A model generated the notes under the pieces. It was not told the origin of the DNA. It did not search any database and was given only the letters and a program-made list of their open reading frames with translations. Position numbers and translations under genes: made by a program. Shown one piece after another: positions 1 to 7,601 of a stretch of DNA of 12,760 nt (position 1 is the stretch's first letter; each line of letters begins with the position of its first letter). This stretch comes from an uncultured Spirochaetia bacterium (GTDB taxonomy: Bacteria > Spirochaetota > UBA6919), in NCBI GenBank assembly GCA_913053665.1, contig CAJXGR010000059.1:1-12760 (forward strand), read 5' to 3'.

Positions 1-102
1 TATTTAAATGTAATTATATGTTAATAATTATGATCTATATTAGTCCTACTATATTTACTAAGTAAATTACAGATTCACTTGGAATCAGTCGTGGAGGATT
101 TT

Positions 103-474
103 ATGGAGACTGTCCTTTTCATTAATAATACAGCCATCGTAGGTTACAAACCTTATGAAGACTTTTTTACTTTTCTTGGTAAACGTTTCGCTTTTAATAA
201 ATCTCATAATGCTGGCACAAGAAATAATATCATTTTTAGTACTCTTCGGTTTTGGGGATTTCATTTTAATGATGTCCATGTGGAAGAACTCAATGGCCTG
301 TCAATTGTTATCCTTAAAGATGTAAAACATCCCAAAATAGATGGTTTCATTCCAGAAATAACTATTCTAATAGGAGAAAAAATCAATTGGTCGGAAGTAT
401 GTGGTCTTATTGTTAACTATAGCAATGAAATAGAATCTTTTATCATAGATCGGCAGAATGTAACAAAAAATTAA
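103..474 (+). CDS. Hypothetical protein, 123 aa, family not recognised
   Basis: I do not recognise this protein. The ATG at 103 is preferred over the in-frame TTG at 79 because a GGAGG lies at 93-97, five bases upstream. The product is 123 residues, rich in aromatic and beta-branched residues, with no obvious signal peptide or membrane helix and no recognisable catalytic motif. It looks like a small soluble protein. The gene is separated from the downstream GAK block by about 90 AT-rich bases, so it may be a separate unit. It is AT-rich in base use. The strong ribosome binding site and clean reading frame support it as a real gene, but no function is offered. Confidence 0.6.
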   Translation: METVLFINNTAIVGYKPYEDFFTFLGKRFAFNKSHNAGTRNNIIFSTLRFWGFHFNDVHVEELNGLSIVILKDVKHPKIDGFIPEITILIGEKINWSEVCGLIVNYSNEIESFIIDRQNVTKN

Positions 475-567
475 TATTCCTGTTATAAAAACGTCATTCA
501 AATGAGTTAACTTAGTCTCCAGGTAATTAAAAATTACTTAATAAACATTGTTTCAAAGGTTTATAAA

Positions 568-1710
568 TTGGAAAAAATAATAGAAAATAAACAAAAAAAT
601 ATAGATCAAGTTGATGAACAAATTACTGAGTGGGATATCCAGGCCTTCCATAGAATAACTTCAATCAACCTCTCCCAACAACAAAAAGAAGATCTTGTTC
701 AACCAGTTAGCGTATATCCTACTCAGCAATCTGTTTTAGCACTTCATTGGCATCCTGAGTTTATTCCCATGGACATTATAGTGAGTCGCATAAAAGCCAC
801 TTTCCCCGACATGAAAGAGCGATTGATCATACCCACACAACATAATGTCCTTGTAACCCTGGATGGATATACCGGTGTTGAAGTGGATTGCTTTTCCAAG
901 GCTTTTAACCAGAAAGTACAGCTTCTCCTCCACTTTAAGGAAGAGAAAATAGCGAAAGCGGATTCTCTAAAATCCATATTGGCACACACCTTTAAATATC
1001 GGACTAGCCAGCTTGTCGAGTTCATTGATACGATTCTCAATCCCAAATACGAATCCAGACTGCAGGAAGCGGCCAATAAGGTTGGGGCAAATAATGATCT
1101 CATTGCTTTTATTCGAATCCATACGAATAAAGTCAAAACCTTTCTTGATCAAAATGAATCAACCATTCCACCTGAGATGATCCGAAACAAGCTACTCACA
1201 AACTATTTTGAGGCTTTAAATGATCTTTATGAGAGTCATTATATCGACCAGGCGGCTCGCTTTATCAGAGCTGTTAAAATGATTGTGAAGTCTTACTTTT
1301 CTACAGATTATTTCTACAGGACTCATGAGATCATTGAAGAGGTCAGATCTCTGGGTGGAGGCATTATTATCCCTCATCCTGAACAGTTCTGGCCTATTTT
1401 GTTGGCCGATTATGATGTCGATGGCTATGAAGTTTGGAATCCTCAATCACAACGATATACAAGGTTTTTAATCGATGTGGTTGCTAGGCAAAACAAGTCT
1501 CGTAAGGGTAAGCCAATTCTTATTACTATGGGAGATGACTGTCACATGGGCCAAAAGCTCAAAGGCCACGGCAAACAGAATAGTGAGAAAGCATCTAGAG
1601 AAGTTGGTGTCCAGCCTGCTTGGGAAGACACAGAAATCCAGCATTCTTTGGATATGGCAAAGGTCAACCGTCAATCACTCATAGAAGAATATAAAAATAG
1701 ACTAAATTAA
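568..1710 (+). CDS. Divergent PHP-fold metallohydrolase-like protein, GAK-associated
   Basis: A 380-residue soluble protein. The start is a TTG at 568 with AAAGG at 555-559; the first in-frame ATG lies 67 codons downstream, after a motif that should belong to the protein. Motifs match the order seen in PHP (polymerase and histidinol phosphatase) metal-dependent phosphoesterases: HWH at residues 60-62 (H-x-H motif), His92, an IIPHPEQF segment with His270, Glu288 in GYEVWN, and GDDCH at 322-326 resembling the usual GSDAH. These could form a multi-metal hydrolytic centre. The middle part (about 130-250) is helical and lacks recognisable motifs. The gene ends 27 bases before the first amphi-Trp gene and probably opens the operon. 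Inference: a phosphoesterase acting with the kinases downstream. Fold assignment rests on motif order only, so a non-catalytic or other amidohydrolase-like role remains possible. Confidence 0.7.
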   Translation: MEKIIENKQKNIDQVDEQITEWDIQAFHRITSINLSQQQKEDLVQPVSVYPTQQSVLALHWHPEFIPMDIIVSRIKATFPDMKERLIIPTQHNVLVTLDGYTGVEVDCFSKAFNQKVQLLLHFKEEKIAKADSLKSILAHTFKYRTSQLVEFIDTILNPKYESRLQEAANKVGANNDLIAFIRIHTNKVKTFLDQNESTIPPEMIRNKLLTNYFEALNDLYESHYIDQAARFIRAVKMIVKSYFSTDYFYRTHEIIEEVRSLGGGIIIPHPEQFWPILLADYDVDGYEVWNPQSQRYTRFLIDVVARQNKSRKGKPILITMGDDCHMGQKLKGHGKQNSEKASREVGVQPAWEDTEIQHSLDMAKVNRQSLIEEYKNRLN

Positions 1711-1737
1711 GCTATCATTATTATTAAGGAGCATATA

Positions 1738-2010
1738 ATGTCAAAAGAATTAAAGCATGAATCTATCGAAAATTGCGAAAGTGCTGTTCAGTACTTAAAA
1801 GCAATAGGTGAAGGTTTTGAAAAGGGTCAACTGGTCCTCGGTAACGGAAAAGATCAATTTCTTCTTGAGCCGTCAGATAGACTTAAAATGAAAGTCAAAG
1901 TCAAGCGTAAAAACGGTAAGGTCAAGGTTTCCGTTAAGTTTATCTGGAATGAAGAAGCTGATATTAAAGTGTTTAACAACGATTTCCAGTTAATACCTGA
2001 AACAGCTTAA
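1738..2010 (+). CDS. Amphi-Trp domain protein 1 (GAK system)
   Basis: A 90-residue protein of the amphi-Trp type. An N-terminal helix with E-x(4)-YLKAIGEGF precedes a G-x-L-x-L strand (about 30-43), a Pro-containing turn (EPSDRL), and a Lys-rich alternating strand pair that ends in the family Trp (W70, in KFIWNEE). The alternating polar and hydrophobic pattern at 49-70 is the amphipathic feature the family is named for. AAGGAG at 1726-1731 supports the ATG. It has no signal peptide or membrane segment and is probably cytoplasmic. It is closely similar to the next gene (shared KHES, EP, KAKRKN-like and W features), so the pair arose by tandem duplication. Its role is unknown. Its size, similar to HPr, makes it a possible substrate of the HprK-like kinase; this is inference. 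Confidence 0.85.
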   Translation: MSKELKHESIENCESAVQYLKAIGEGFEKGQLVLGNGKDQFLLEPSDRLKMKVKVKRKNGKVKVSVKFIWNEEADIKVFNNDFQLIPETA

Positions 2011-2096
2011 ACCAAGTATTACTACCCCTGCTCTCGGACATCCTTGTCCTCCGCAGGATTAGTACATCCTATACGTCAATTAATAAGGAGTTATCC
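2011..2096 (+). promoter_or_regulatory. Leader between amphi-Trp genes 1 and 2 with small competing hairpins
   Basis: An 86-base gap, large for this otherwise tight operon. GGACA (2037-2041) can pair with TGTCC (2045-2049). Alternatively TCCT at 2047-2050 can pair with AGGA at 2055-2058, or AGGAT at 2055-2059 with ATCCT at 2066-2070. The stems share bases and so are mutually exclusive. A strong AAGGAG at 2085-2090 follows. The stems are short (4-5 bp), so regulatory meaning is speculative. An mRNA processing or stability element is as likely as attenuation. Confidence 0.25.
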
Positions 2097-2375
2097 ATGT
2101 CAACAGAAGAATTTAAACACGAATCCCTTCAGGATAAGGAAAGCATTGTAGAATATTTCACCGCCTTAAGCGAAGGCTTTTCTAAGGGCAGATTAGCCTT
2201 TGCCAATAAGGAAAAGCAAATCATTTTTGAACCCAAAGGCCTTCTCAAATTAGATGTTAAAGCCAAGCGTAAAAATGATAAGGTAAAATTCTCCTTAAAA
2301 GTTAGCTGGAAAGAGGAATCCATTGACAAGAAAAAGGATACGGGTTCTTTGGTTATTGGCCTCAAGGATGAATAA
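2097..2375 (+). CDS. Amphi-Trp domain protein 2 (GAK system)
   Basis: A 92-residue amphi-Trp protein, paralogous to the gene just upstream. It has an N-terminal FKHES segment, a helix with IVEYFTALSEGF, a G-x-L-x-F strand, an EPKGLLKLDVKAKRKN segment, and the family Trp at W71 (SWKEES). The start ATG at 2097 follows AAGGAG at 2085-2090. The last codons overlap the ATG at 2368 that is one of two possible starts of the next gene, so translation of the two is probably coupled. It lacks the Cys found in the second amphi-Trp pair (VCVQQG). Function is unknown; cytoplasmic location is expected from the sequence. Confidence 0.85.
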   Translation: MSTEEFKHESLQDKESIVEYFTALSEGFSKGRLAFANKEKQIIFEPKGLLKLDVKAKRKNDKVKFSLKVSWKEESIDKKKDTGSLVIGLKDE

Positions 2376-2379
2376 TAAA

Positions 2380-4023
2380 ATGCTCTCTTTGGATGATCTC
2401 AATGAAAACTTTAGATTCATTGTCCTGGAAGTTACAAAACAGTTGGAGGAGACTCTTAAGGTACTGGAACATCCAAATGATAAATCTATAGAGAGCATTC
2501 GGACACGGGATGATTATATTGACAACCTGAAGAGTACTATTGAGAATAAATGCTTTTCCCGGATTCTGAATAATCCTGACGCGGACAAGAAAGTGGTTTC
2601 CCTTATGAGGGCAGTGAATATCATCAGTAATAATCTTGAAAAGATTGGTGATTATGCCGTGAACATTGTGGGGCAAATGCAGTACTTTAGTGACCTTGTG
2701 ATTCTTCAGGAATATAATTATAAAGCCTTTTTTGAAGAGATACTAAAAGCACTGACCAGTATAGTAGACGCTCTCACAAAACGAGACACTTCAATGGCTC
2801 TAGGCATTTGCAAGAGTGAGATTGAACTCGATAAACTTTATGACAGTAATTTCAAGAATATCCTGAAAGCCTTATCCGAAGGGAAGGATATAGGAAACTT
2901 GATCACTACTCTTTTTATCTTTCAATATCTTGAAAGAGCAGGAGATGCTCTCCTAAACATTGGTGAGGCAATTATATTTGCTATTATTGGAGAGAAGCTC
3001 AAGATTCATCAGTATCACGCTCTTGAAGAAACCTTAAATTCTCCTGAAATTGATACATCCCTATCGGATTTTGAAATGGATTCTATTTGGGAAGGGCGGT
3101 CTGGATGCCGTATTGGTAGAATCCATAATGATAACTCTCAAAATGGGAACTCCCAGGAAGTTATCTTTAAAGAAGGAAATATAAATAAACTTTTGAAGGA
3201 AAAAGAAAACCTTGAAACATGGAATGATCTATTCCCCGGCTTACCCCCAAGGGTTATTAATTTTCAGAAGAATGGGCAAAACGCATCCATTGCTGTTGAA
3301 TACCTTTATGGCCCAACGTTTCAACAGTTAATTCTCGGTGAAACGGATGCCTCTACCCTTGAAGACGCCCTTCAGCTCATCAAAAAGACTTTAAAGTTAA
3401 TGTGGGAAAAAACAAAAAAGTCCCAATCGGTGAATGGGAAGTATTTAGCCCAGCTTTCATCTCGAATGAAGGACGTTTATAAGGTTCACCCTGATTTTAG
3501 GACATCCCAAAAAACGATTGGTACACTCACAAGACCTTCTTTTGAAAAACTTGTCAGTAAAGCTGGTCCCATAGATGAAGAGCTTTCTGTTCCTTTTTCA
3601 GTCTTCATTCACGGCGATTTAAATATTAATAACATTATCTATAATAGTGAGGCGAAGAGGATTCACTTTATTGATGTTTATCGTTCTCGTGATATGGATT
3701 ATGTACAGGACGTATCGGTGTTTTTAATATCTAATTTCAGACTAGCCATCTTTGATCCAGAGATAAGAAGTAGGCTAAATTATATTGCTACTGACTTTTA
3801 TCGATTTGCAAGGGATTTTGCCGATGAGCAAAACGATCATACCTTCCTGGTACGTTTAGCTTTAGGATTATCTCGATCTTTTGTAAGCTCCACCCGATTT
3901 GAATTGAATCAGGACTTTGCCAAGGCAATGCAGTTAAGGGCAGTCTATCTCCTTGAAAAACTTGTTAGTTATAAGGGAAACTGGGAGAATTTCCCACTCC
4001 CTGAAGAGGTTTTAATTTATTAA
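2380..4023 (+). CDS. PhoU-like domain fused to APH-like kinase domain (GAK-associated)
   Basis: A 547-residue two-domain protein. Residues about 1-220 are all-helical and carry two repeats with the PhoU signature: EKIGDYAVNI near 87-96 and ERAGDALLNIGE near 185-196. In PhoU these acidic motifs bind metal clusters. Residues about 237-547 resemble the aminoglycoside/choline phosphotransferase fold: a Gly-rich segment WEGRSGC, a probable nucleotide-binding Lys (VIFKEGN, K264), the catalytic HGDLNINN loop at 411-418 and a metal-binding Asp in HFIDVYRS (D432). All the key kinase residues seem present, so it could phosphorylate a small molecule or protein. The start is ambiguous: ATG 2380 has AAGGA 11 bases upstream, while ATG 2368 overlaps the previous stop but has no spaced Shine-Dalgarno. 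It is followed closely by the ATP-grasp gene. The substrate is unknown. Confidence 0.82.
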   Translation: MLSLDDLNENFRFIVLEVTKQLEETLKVLEHPNDKSIESIRTRDDYIDNLKSTIENKCFSRILNNPDADKKVVSLMRAVNIISNNLEKIGDYAVNIVGQMQYFSDLVILQEYNYKAFFEEILKALTSIVDALTKRDTSMALGICKSEIELDKLYDSNFKNILKALSEGKDIGNLITTLFIFQYLERAGDALLNIGEAIIFAIIGEKLKIHQYHALEETLNSPEIDTSLSDFEMDSIWEGRSGCRIGRIHNDNSQNGNSQEVIFKEGNINKLLKEKENLETWNDLFPGLPPRVINFQKNGQNASIAVEYLYGPTFQQLILGETDASTLEDALQLIKKTLKLMWEKTKKSQSVNGKYLAQLSSRMKDVYKVHPDFRTSQKTIGTLTRPSFEKLVSKAGPIDEELSVPFSVFIHGDLNINNIIYNSEAKRIHFIDVYRSRDMDYVQDVSVFLISNFRLAIFDPEIRSRLNYIATDFYRFARDFADEQNDHTFLVRLALGLSRSFVSSTRFELNQDFAKAMQLRAVYLLEKLVSYKGNWENFPLPEEVLIY

Positions 4024-4036
4024 AATGGAAAGAATA

Positions 4037-4915
4037 ATGAAAAAGATAGCTGTAGTAGGCCTAGCAGATAATTGGTCTACAAAAAGATTAGCGGATGCGG
4101 TAGAAGAAAAGACTGGTTCACGCTATGTTATTGATATGGAAAAAGTTTATTATGATATTGAGAAAGGTGAAATCATTCATGATGGCTTGAATATGGCTTC
4201 CCTGGATGCTCTTATCATTAAGAAAGTTGGAGCTGTTTATTCACCCAAACTTTTGGATAGACTTGAACTTCTTCGTCTTCTTGAAGAAAAGGGACAAAAG
4301 CTTTTTTCCAGGCCTAACAAGATTATCAGGCTGTTAGATCGGCTAAGTTGTACGGTCACTCTGAGTATTGCTGATATTCCAATGCCCCCTACTATCATTA
4401 CAGAAGATACTGAAAAAGCTTATGATGTTGTTCAGCATTTTGGCAAATCCGTTTTTAAACCTCTTTATTCGACTAAAGCAAGAGGGATGATGGTGATTGA
4501 AGCTAATAATGGTGCCAAAAAGGATATTCAAGACTTTAAGACTTCAAATCCTGTTATGTACATACAAAAGATGATAACCCTCCCCGGGAAAGATTTGGGA
4601 ATCACGTTTTTAGGGGGAGATTATCTTGGAACCTATGCCCGGGTCAGAAATAAAGGCTCCTGGAATACCACTATTCATTCAGGGGGTAAATATGAGGCTT
4701 ACAAGCCATCTCAGGAGATGATCGACCTTGCTCATAAGGCCCAATCGTTATTTGGCCTGGATTTTACCTGCGTTGATGTGGTGGAAACAGATGAGGGTCC
4801 CAAGGTTTTTGAAGTGTCTGCTTTTGGTGGATTTAGAGGTTTGTTGGAAGCCTGTGATATCGATGTCGCAAAACTATACACAGATTACGTTTTAAGGAGA
4901 TTAGATCATGACTGA
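4037..4915 (+). CDS. GAK system ATP-grasp enzyme
   Basis: A 292-residue ATP-grasp ligase related to the RimK/glutamate-ligase group. Family members form acyl-phosphates and ligate an amine or amino acid. The visible layout is an N-terminal Rossmann-like lobe (KKIAVVGLADNWS), a central ATP-binding segment KPLYSTKARGM at about 141-151, and a C-terminal metal site with Asp247 (CVDVVE) and Glu259 within VFEVSAFGGFRG. RimK-like proteins usually have Asn two residues after that Glu; here it is Ser261, which may be a family trait. ATG 4037 is preferred because GGAAAG lies just upstream and it starts directly on the first strand; ATG 4025, one base after the previous stop, is the alternative. It overlaps the HprK-related gene by eight bases. 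The substrate is unknown; an amphi-Trp protein is an inferred candidate. Confidence 0.88.
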   Translation: MKKIAVVGLADNWSTKRLADAVEEKTGSRYVIDMEKVYYDIEKGEIIHDGLNMASLDALIIKKVGAVYSPKLLDRLELLRLLEEKGQKLFSRPNKIIRLLDRLSCTVTLSIADIPMPPTIITEDTEKAYDVVQHFGKSVFKPLYSTKARGMMVIEANNGAKKDIQDFKTSNPVMYIQKMITLPGKDLGITFLGGDYLGTYARVRNKGSWNTTIHSGGKYEAYKPSQEMIDLAHKAQSLFGLDFTCVDVVETDEGPKVFEVSAFGGFRGLLEACDIDVAKLYTDYVLRRLDHD

Positions 4916-5999
4916 AAGTACATTTTCCATTGACAAATTGATAGAACCCATAATAGAAAAGCATCCTGCTAAATCATGTCTCAATCTTATTTTTGGGGAT
5001 TGTTCTATTCAGGTTCTTTCAAACTCCAGTCTACTCATTGATAAACTATCCTTCTACTACAAAGGATTTGCAGGAAGTAACGGAAAGGCTGATATTATTG
5101 TCACTGCTATAGAGGCTGAATTCCCTAATTTTAGTCTTCCATTCATTGTCAAGAAGCCTGATCCAGGCAAATCAAAAATTAAAGAAGAATATATTGACTT
5201 TCCTGATCGTCGTCTTGTGCGAAAACGATTGACTGAAATGTACTTTATTTTTGGTGGAGAGGAGAATTTAGCTATCGGCCCTTGTGTTGAAAACGATAAT
5301 CAGGTGATTAATTTCATAAATAATCGTTATATCCAGTGGTATCTCCATCAAGAGTACCTTTTAGGACATGCCTCGGCAGTTGAGTGGAACGGGAGAGGAC
5401 TTGCTATAGCTGGTTTTTCCGGTATGGGCAAATCATCCCTGGCTCTTCAGCTCATGAATCGTGGTCTCACTCTTGTCAGCAATGATAGGCTAATGATTAA
5501 CACTCGTGAGGGTAAGCTAAAGATGTATGGTGTCCCCAAACTTCCTCGTGTCAATCCAGGAACTGTGTTAAATAACCCTCAATTAACCTCTGTCATTCCT
5601 GAAAAGGAAAAAAAGCAATTCATTGACTTACCTTCTGATGAGCTTTGGGACTTGGAGTACAAGTATGATGTCTTTATCGATGAATGTTTTGGCGATAAGA
5701 AATTCATTTTATCCGCTCCAATGGATGCTCTGATTATTTTAAACTGGAAAAGGAAAGATATTGCCACAACCGTCCGTCAAGTTGATCTTCAGGAAAGGCG
5801 AGACCTATTATCTGCCTTCATAAAAGCACCTGGCCTTTTCTTTGAACTGCCTTCACATGGAAACGAGTTAAACTTCTCGGAGGAATCATACATTGATCAA
5901 CTCAAGCACTGTTCAGTATTTGAAATCAAGGGAGGGGTCAATTTTGAGAAAGCCGCTGAAAAGTGTTTTGCATTTTTAGATAAAGGAAAGATTGAATGA
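4908..5999 (+). CDS. HprK-related kinase B (GAK system)
   Basis: A 363-residue protein whose C-terminal half resembles HPr kinase/phosphorylase. GHASAVEWNGRGLAIAG (153-169) leads into a Walker A loop GFSGMGKSS (169-177), then ALQLMNRGLTLVSNDRLMI. This follows the HPr kinase pattern of P-loop, helix and acidic motif, with SND (191-193) in place of the usual ADD. His154 matches a conserved position before the P-loop. The VPKLPRVNPGT segment (209-219) matches family usage. The N-terminal 130 residues have no clear match and may bind substrate. AAGGAG at 4894-4899 fixes the ATG; the start overlaps the ATP-grasp stop by eight bases, and the stop overlaps the next start (ATGA). The kinase target is not known. 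HprK-type enzymes phosphorylate a Ser on a protein of about 90 residues, close to the size of the amphi-Trp proteins here. Confidence 0.9.
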   Translation: MTESTFSIDKLIEPIIEKHPAKSCLNLIFGDCSIQVLSNSSLLIDKLSFYYKGFAGSNGKADIIVTAIEAEFPNFSLPFIVKKPDPGKSKIKEEYIDFPDRRLVRKRLTEMYFIFGGEENLAIGPCVENDNQVINFINNRYIQWYLHQEYLLGHASAVEWNGRGLAIAGFSGMGKSSLALQLMNRGLTLVSNDRLMINTREGKLKMYGVPKLPRVNPGTVLNNPQLTSVIPEKEKKQFIDLPSDELWDLEYKYDVFIDECFGDKKFILSAPMDALIILNWKRKDIATTVRQVDLQERRDLLSAFIKAPGLFFELPSHGNELNFSEESYIDQLKHCSVFEIKGGVNFEKAAEKCFAFLDKGKIE

Positions 6000-7198
6000 C
6001 GAAACAGGTCAGGGTGACTCACACAATCAATTTACCCGATCCCACACGGCTTGCGCGGTATAAACGTGTACCAGAGCTTGGCCCCAAGACCCTGTTCTTC
6101 AGCGGGGGTTCGGCATTAAAAAAACTGAGCCAGGCTCTCATACATTATACTCATAATTCAATCCATCTTATAACCCCTTTTGATTCGGGTGGTAGCTCAG
6201 CACAACTTAGAAAAGCCTTTCAGATGCTGGCTGTAGGCGATCTGCGAAATCGGCTTATGGCATTGGCTGACCAGAGCATTAAGGGAAACCCTGAAATATA
6301 TGAGCTTTTCGCCTATCGTTTCTCTAAAAACGCTGATCAGAAAGAGCTTTATCACAAGCTCAATAACATGATCCTTAAAAAAGACTCTATGATCAATAGA
6401 ATCCCGAGCCCTATGCGTAAAATCATTCGTAATCATCTAGGTTATTTCATGGCAAACATGCCGCAGGACTTTGATCTAAGGGGAGCAAGCATTGGAAACC
6501 TTATTCTCGCAGGCGGATACCTTAACAATTCACGTCATATTGATCCTGTAATATATTTATTTTCAAAATTAGTAGAAGTTAAGGGGATTGTACGACCCGT
6601 CACCAGTAAGTATCTCCATCTTGCGGCTGAGCTTGAGAATGGGAAAGTTATAGTGGGACAACACAGGCTCACAGGTAAAGAAACTCTTCCCATCCAATCG
6701 CCTATCAAAAAGCTCTTCCTCACAAAAAACCCGGGGTCTATTGAGCCAGTTGATGTTGAAATCAGGGAAAAAACAAGGGTACTCATACAGCAGGCCGAAC
6801 TCATTTGCTATCCTATGGGAAGTTATTATTCAAGTATTATTGCAAACCTCCTGCCAAAAGGAGTGGGACAAACGATCAGCGAAAATCCCTGCCCTAAAAT
6901 CTATATCCCGAACTCGAATACCGGTCACGATCCGGAAGAAATTGGGCTATCCCTTTCTCAGAGGGTGGAAAACCTTTTGGAATATTTAAAAAGAAGTTGC
7001 TATCAGCCCGTGTCCAATGAGCAGTTAGTCAATTTTGTTTTGATAGATCAGCGAATCGGTAGAGATTATCCCCCTTCTGAACTGGATCATATAAAAAATC
7101 TGGGGATCGAAGTGTTAAACGTCCCTTTAACAAATGAGAATAATCATAACTATCTGGATGAACATTCTATTATTCATATTTTACTATCACTTATTTAG
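5996..7198 (+). CDS. GAK system CofD/YvcK-like protein
   Basis: A 400-residue protein of the CofD-like superfamily, which includes the 2-phospho-L-lactate transferase of F420 synthesis and the nucleotide-sugar-binding YvcK proteins. The matching motifs are FFSGGSALKKL (34-44), PFDSGGSSAQLRKAF (61-75), GDLRNRLMALAD (81-92), GASIGNLILAGGYL (163-176), YPMGSYYSSIIANLLP (272-287) and IPNSNTGHDPEEIG (304-317). The order and spacing are closer to YvcK than to CofD. The FDSGG segment replaces the DDGG of YvcK, so one acidic residue is absent. About 80 C-terminal residues go beyond the clear motif region. The ATG overlaps the previous stop as ATGA, with AAAGGAAAG upstream, so translation is coupled. 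The ligand and reaction are unknown; nearby genes give no sign of an F420 pathway. Confidence 0.88.
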   Translation: MTKQVRVTHTINLPDPTRLARYKRVPELGPKTLFFSGGSALKKLSQALIHYTHNSIHLITPFDSGGSSAQLRKAFQMLAVGDLRNRLMALADQSIKGNPEIYELFAYRFSKNADQKELYHKLNNMILKKDSMINRIPSPMRKIIRNHLGYFMANMPQDFDLRGASIGNLILAGGYLNNSRHIDPVIYLFSKLVEVKGIVRPVTSKYLHLAAELENGKVIVGQHRLTGKETLPIQSPIKKLFLTKNPGSIEPVDVEIREKTRVLIQQAELICYPMGSYYSSIIANLLPKGVGQTISENPCPKIYIPNSNTGHDPEEIGLSLSQRVENLLEYLKRSCYQPVSNEQLVNFVLIDQRIGRDYPPSELDHIKNLGIEVLNVPLTNENNHNYLDEHSIIHILLSLI

Positions 7199-7211
7199 TC
7201 TTTGTTCCAAA

Positions 7212-7226
7212 GCGGATGTTATCCGC
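7212..7226 (+). repeat. Perfect 6-bp hairpin before the second amphi-Trp pair
   Basis: GCGGAT (7212-7217) and ATCCGC (7221-7226) form a perfect stem with a three-base loop, in the 54-base gap between the CofD-like gene and amphi-Trp gene 3. No T-tract follows (the next bases are ATAAAATAAATT), so it is not a standard terminator. It could mark RNA processing or protect the 5' end of a shorter amphi-Trp transcript, or act as a partial attenuator. AGGAG at 7241-7245 follows. Confidence 0.45.
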
Positions 7227-7252
7227 ATAAAATAAATTAAAGGAGAATAAAA

Positions 7253-7588
7253 ATGGGTAAAGAAAAGCGAGAAGTGAGCACTAAGCTCATAATGGATGTC
7301 TCAGAGGTTATTACCTACCTTCAAGACCTGGCAAACAGCCTCAAGGCAGGCCAGGTCTGCGTTCAGCAGGGGAATGAGTTTGTCACCCTAAAACCTCTTG
7401 ATCTTGTCAAAGTTGAAATAGAGGCTAGCCAGAAAAAGGATAAGGAAAAATTTACCTTAGAAATTAGTTGGAAAAATGAGTCGGAAACAGTTGGCGAGAT
7501 TAATTCATTGAAGATTACAGCCAAAGAACCAGCTGTCAAGAAGACAGCTCCTGAGCCCACTGAAAAAGTGGCAAAAGCTAGTAAATAA
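7253..7588 (+). CDS. Amphi-Trp domain protein 3 (GAK system)
   Basis: A 111-residue amphi-Trp protein. The helix EVITYLQDLANSLKAG precedes VCVQQGNEFVTLKP and an amphipathic strand region with QKKDKEKFTLEISW ending at W73. A C-terminal tail of about 25 residues, rich in Ala, Lys, Pro and Thr, extends beyond the domain and looks flexible. Relative to proteins 1 and 2 it has Cys36 in VCVQQG and a different N-terminus, so it belongs to a second subgroup with protein 4. The ATG follows AGGAG at 7241-7245. It is expected to be cytoplasmic; no function is known. Confidence 0.86.
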   Translation: MGKEKREVSTKLIMDVSEVITYLQDLANSLKAGQVCVQQGNEFVTLKPLDLVKVEIEASQKKDKEKFTLEISWKNESETVGEINSLKITAKEPAVKKTAPEPTEKVAKASK

Positions 7589-7601
7589 TATGGAGGATAT
7601 T

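Noticed and set aside
523..537. GTAATT-AAA-AATTAC palindrome before the PHP-like gene
   Set aside because: It is fully AT-rich in an AT-rich stretch, so it is likely by chance; no promoter boxes are convincingly placed around it.
744..1136. 130-codon minus-strand frame inside the PHP-like gene
   Set aside because: It lies wholly opposite a gene with recognisable motifs, and its product shows no family features.
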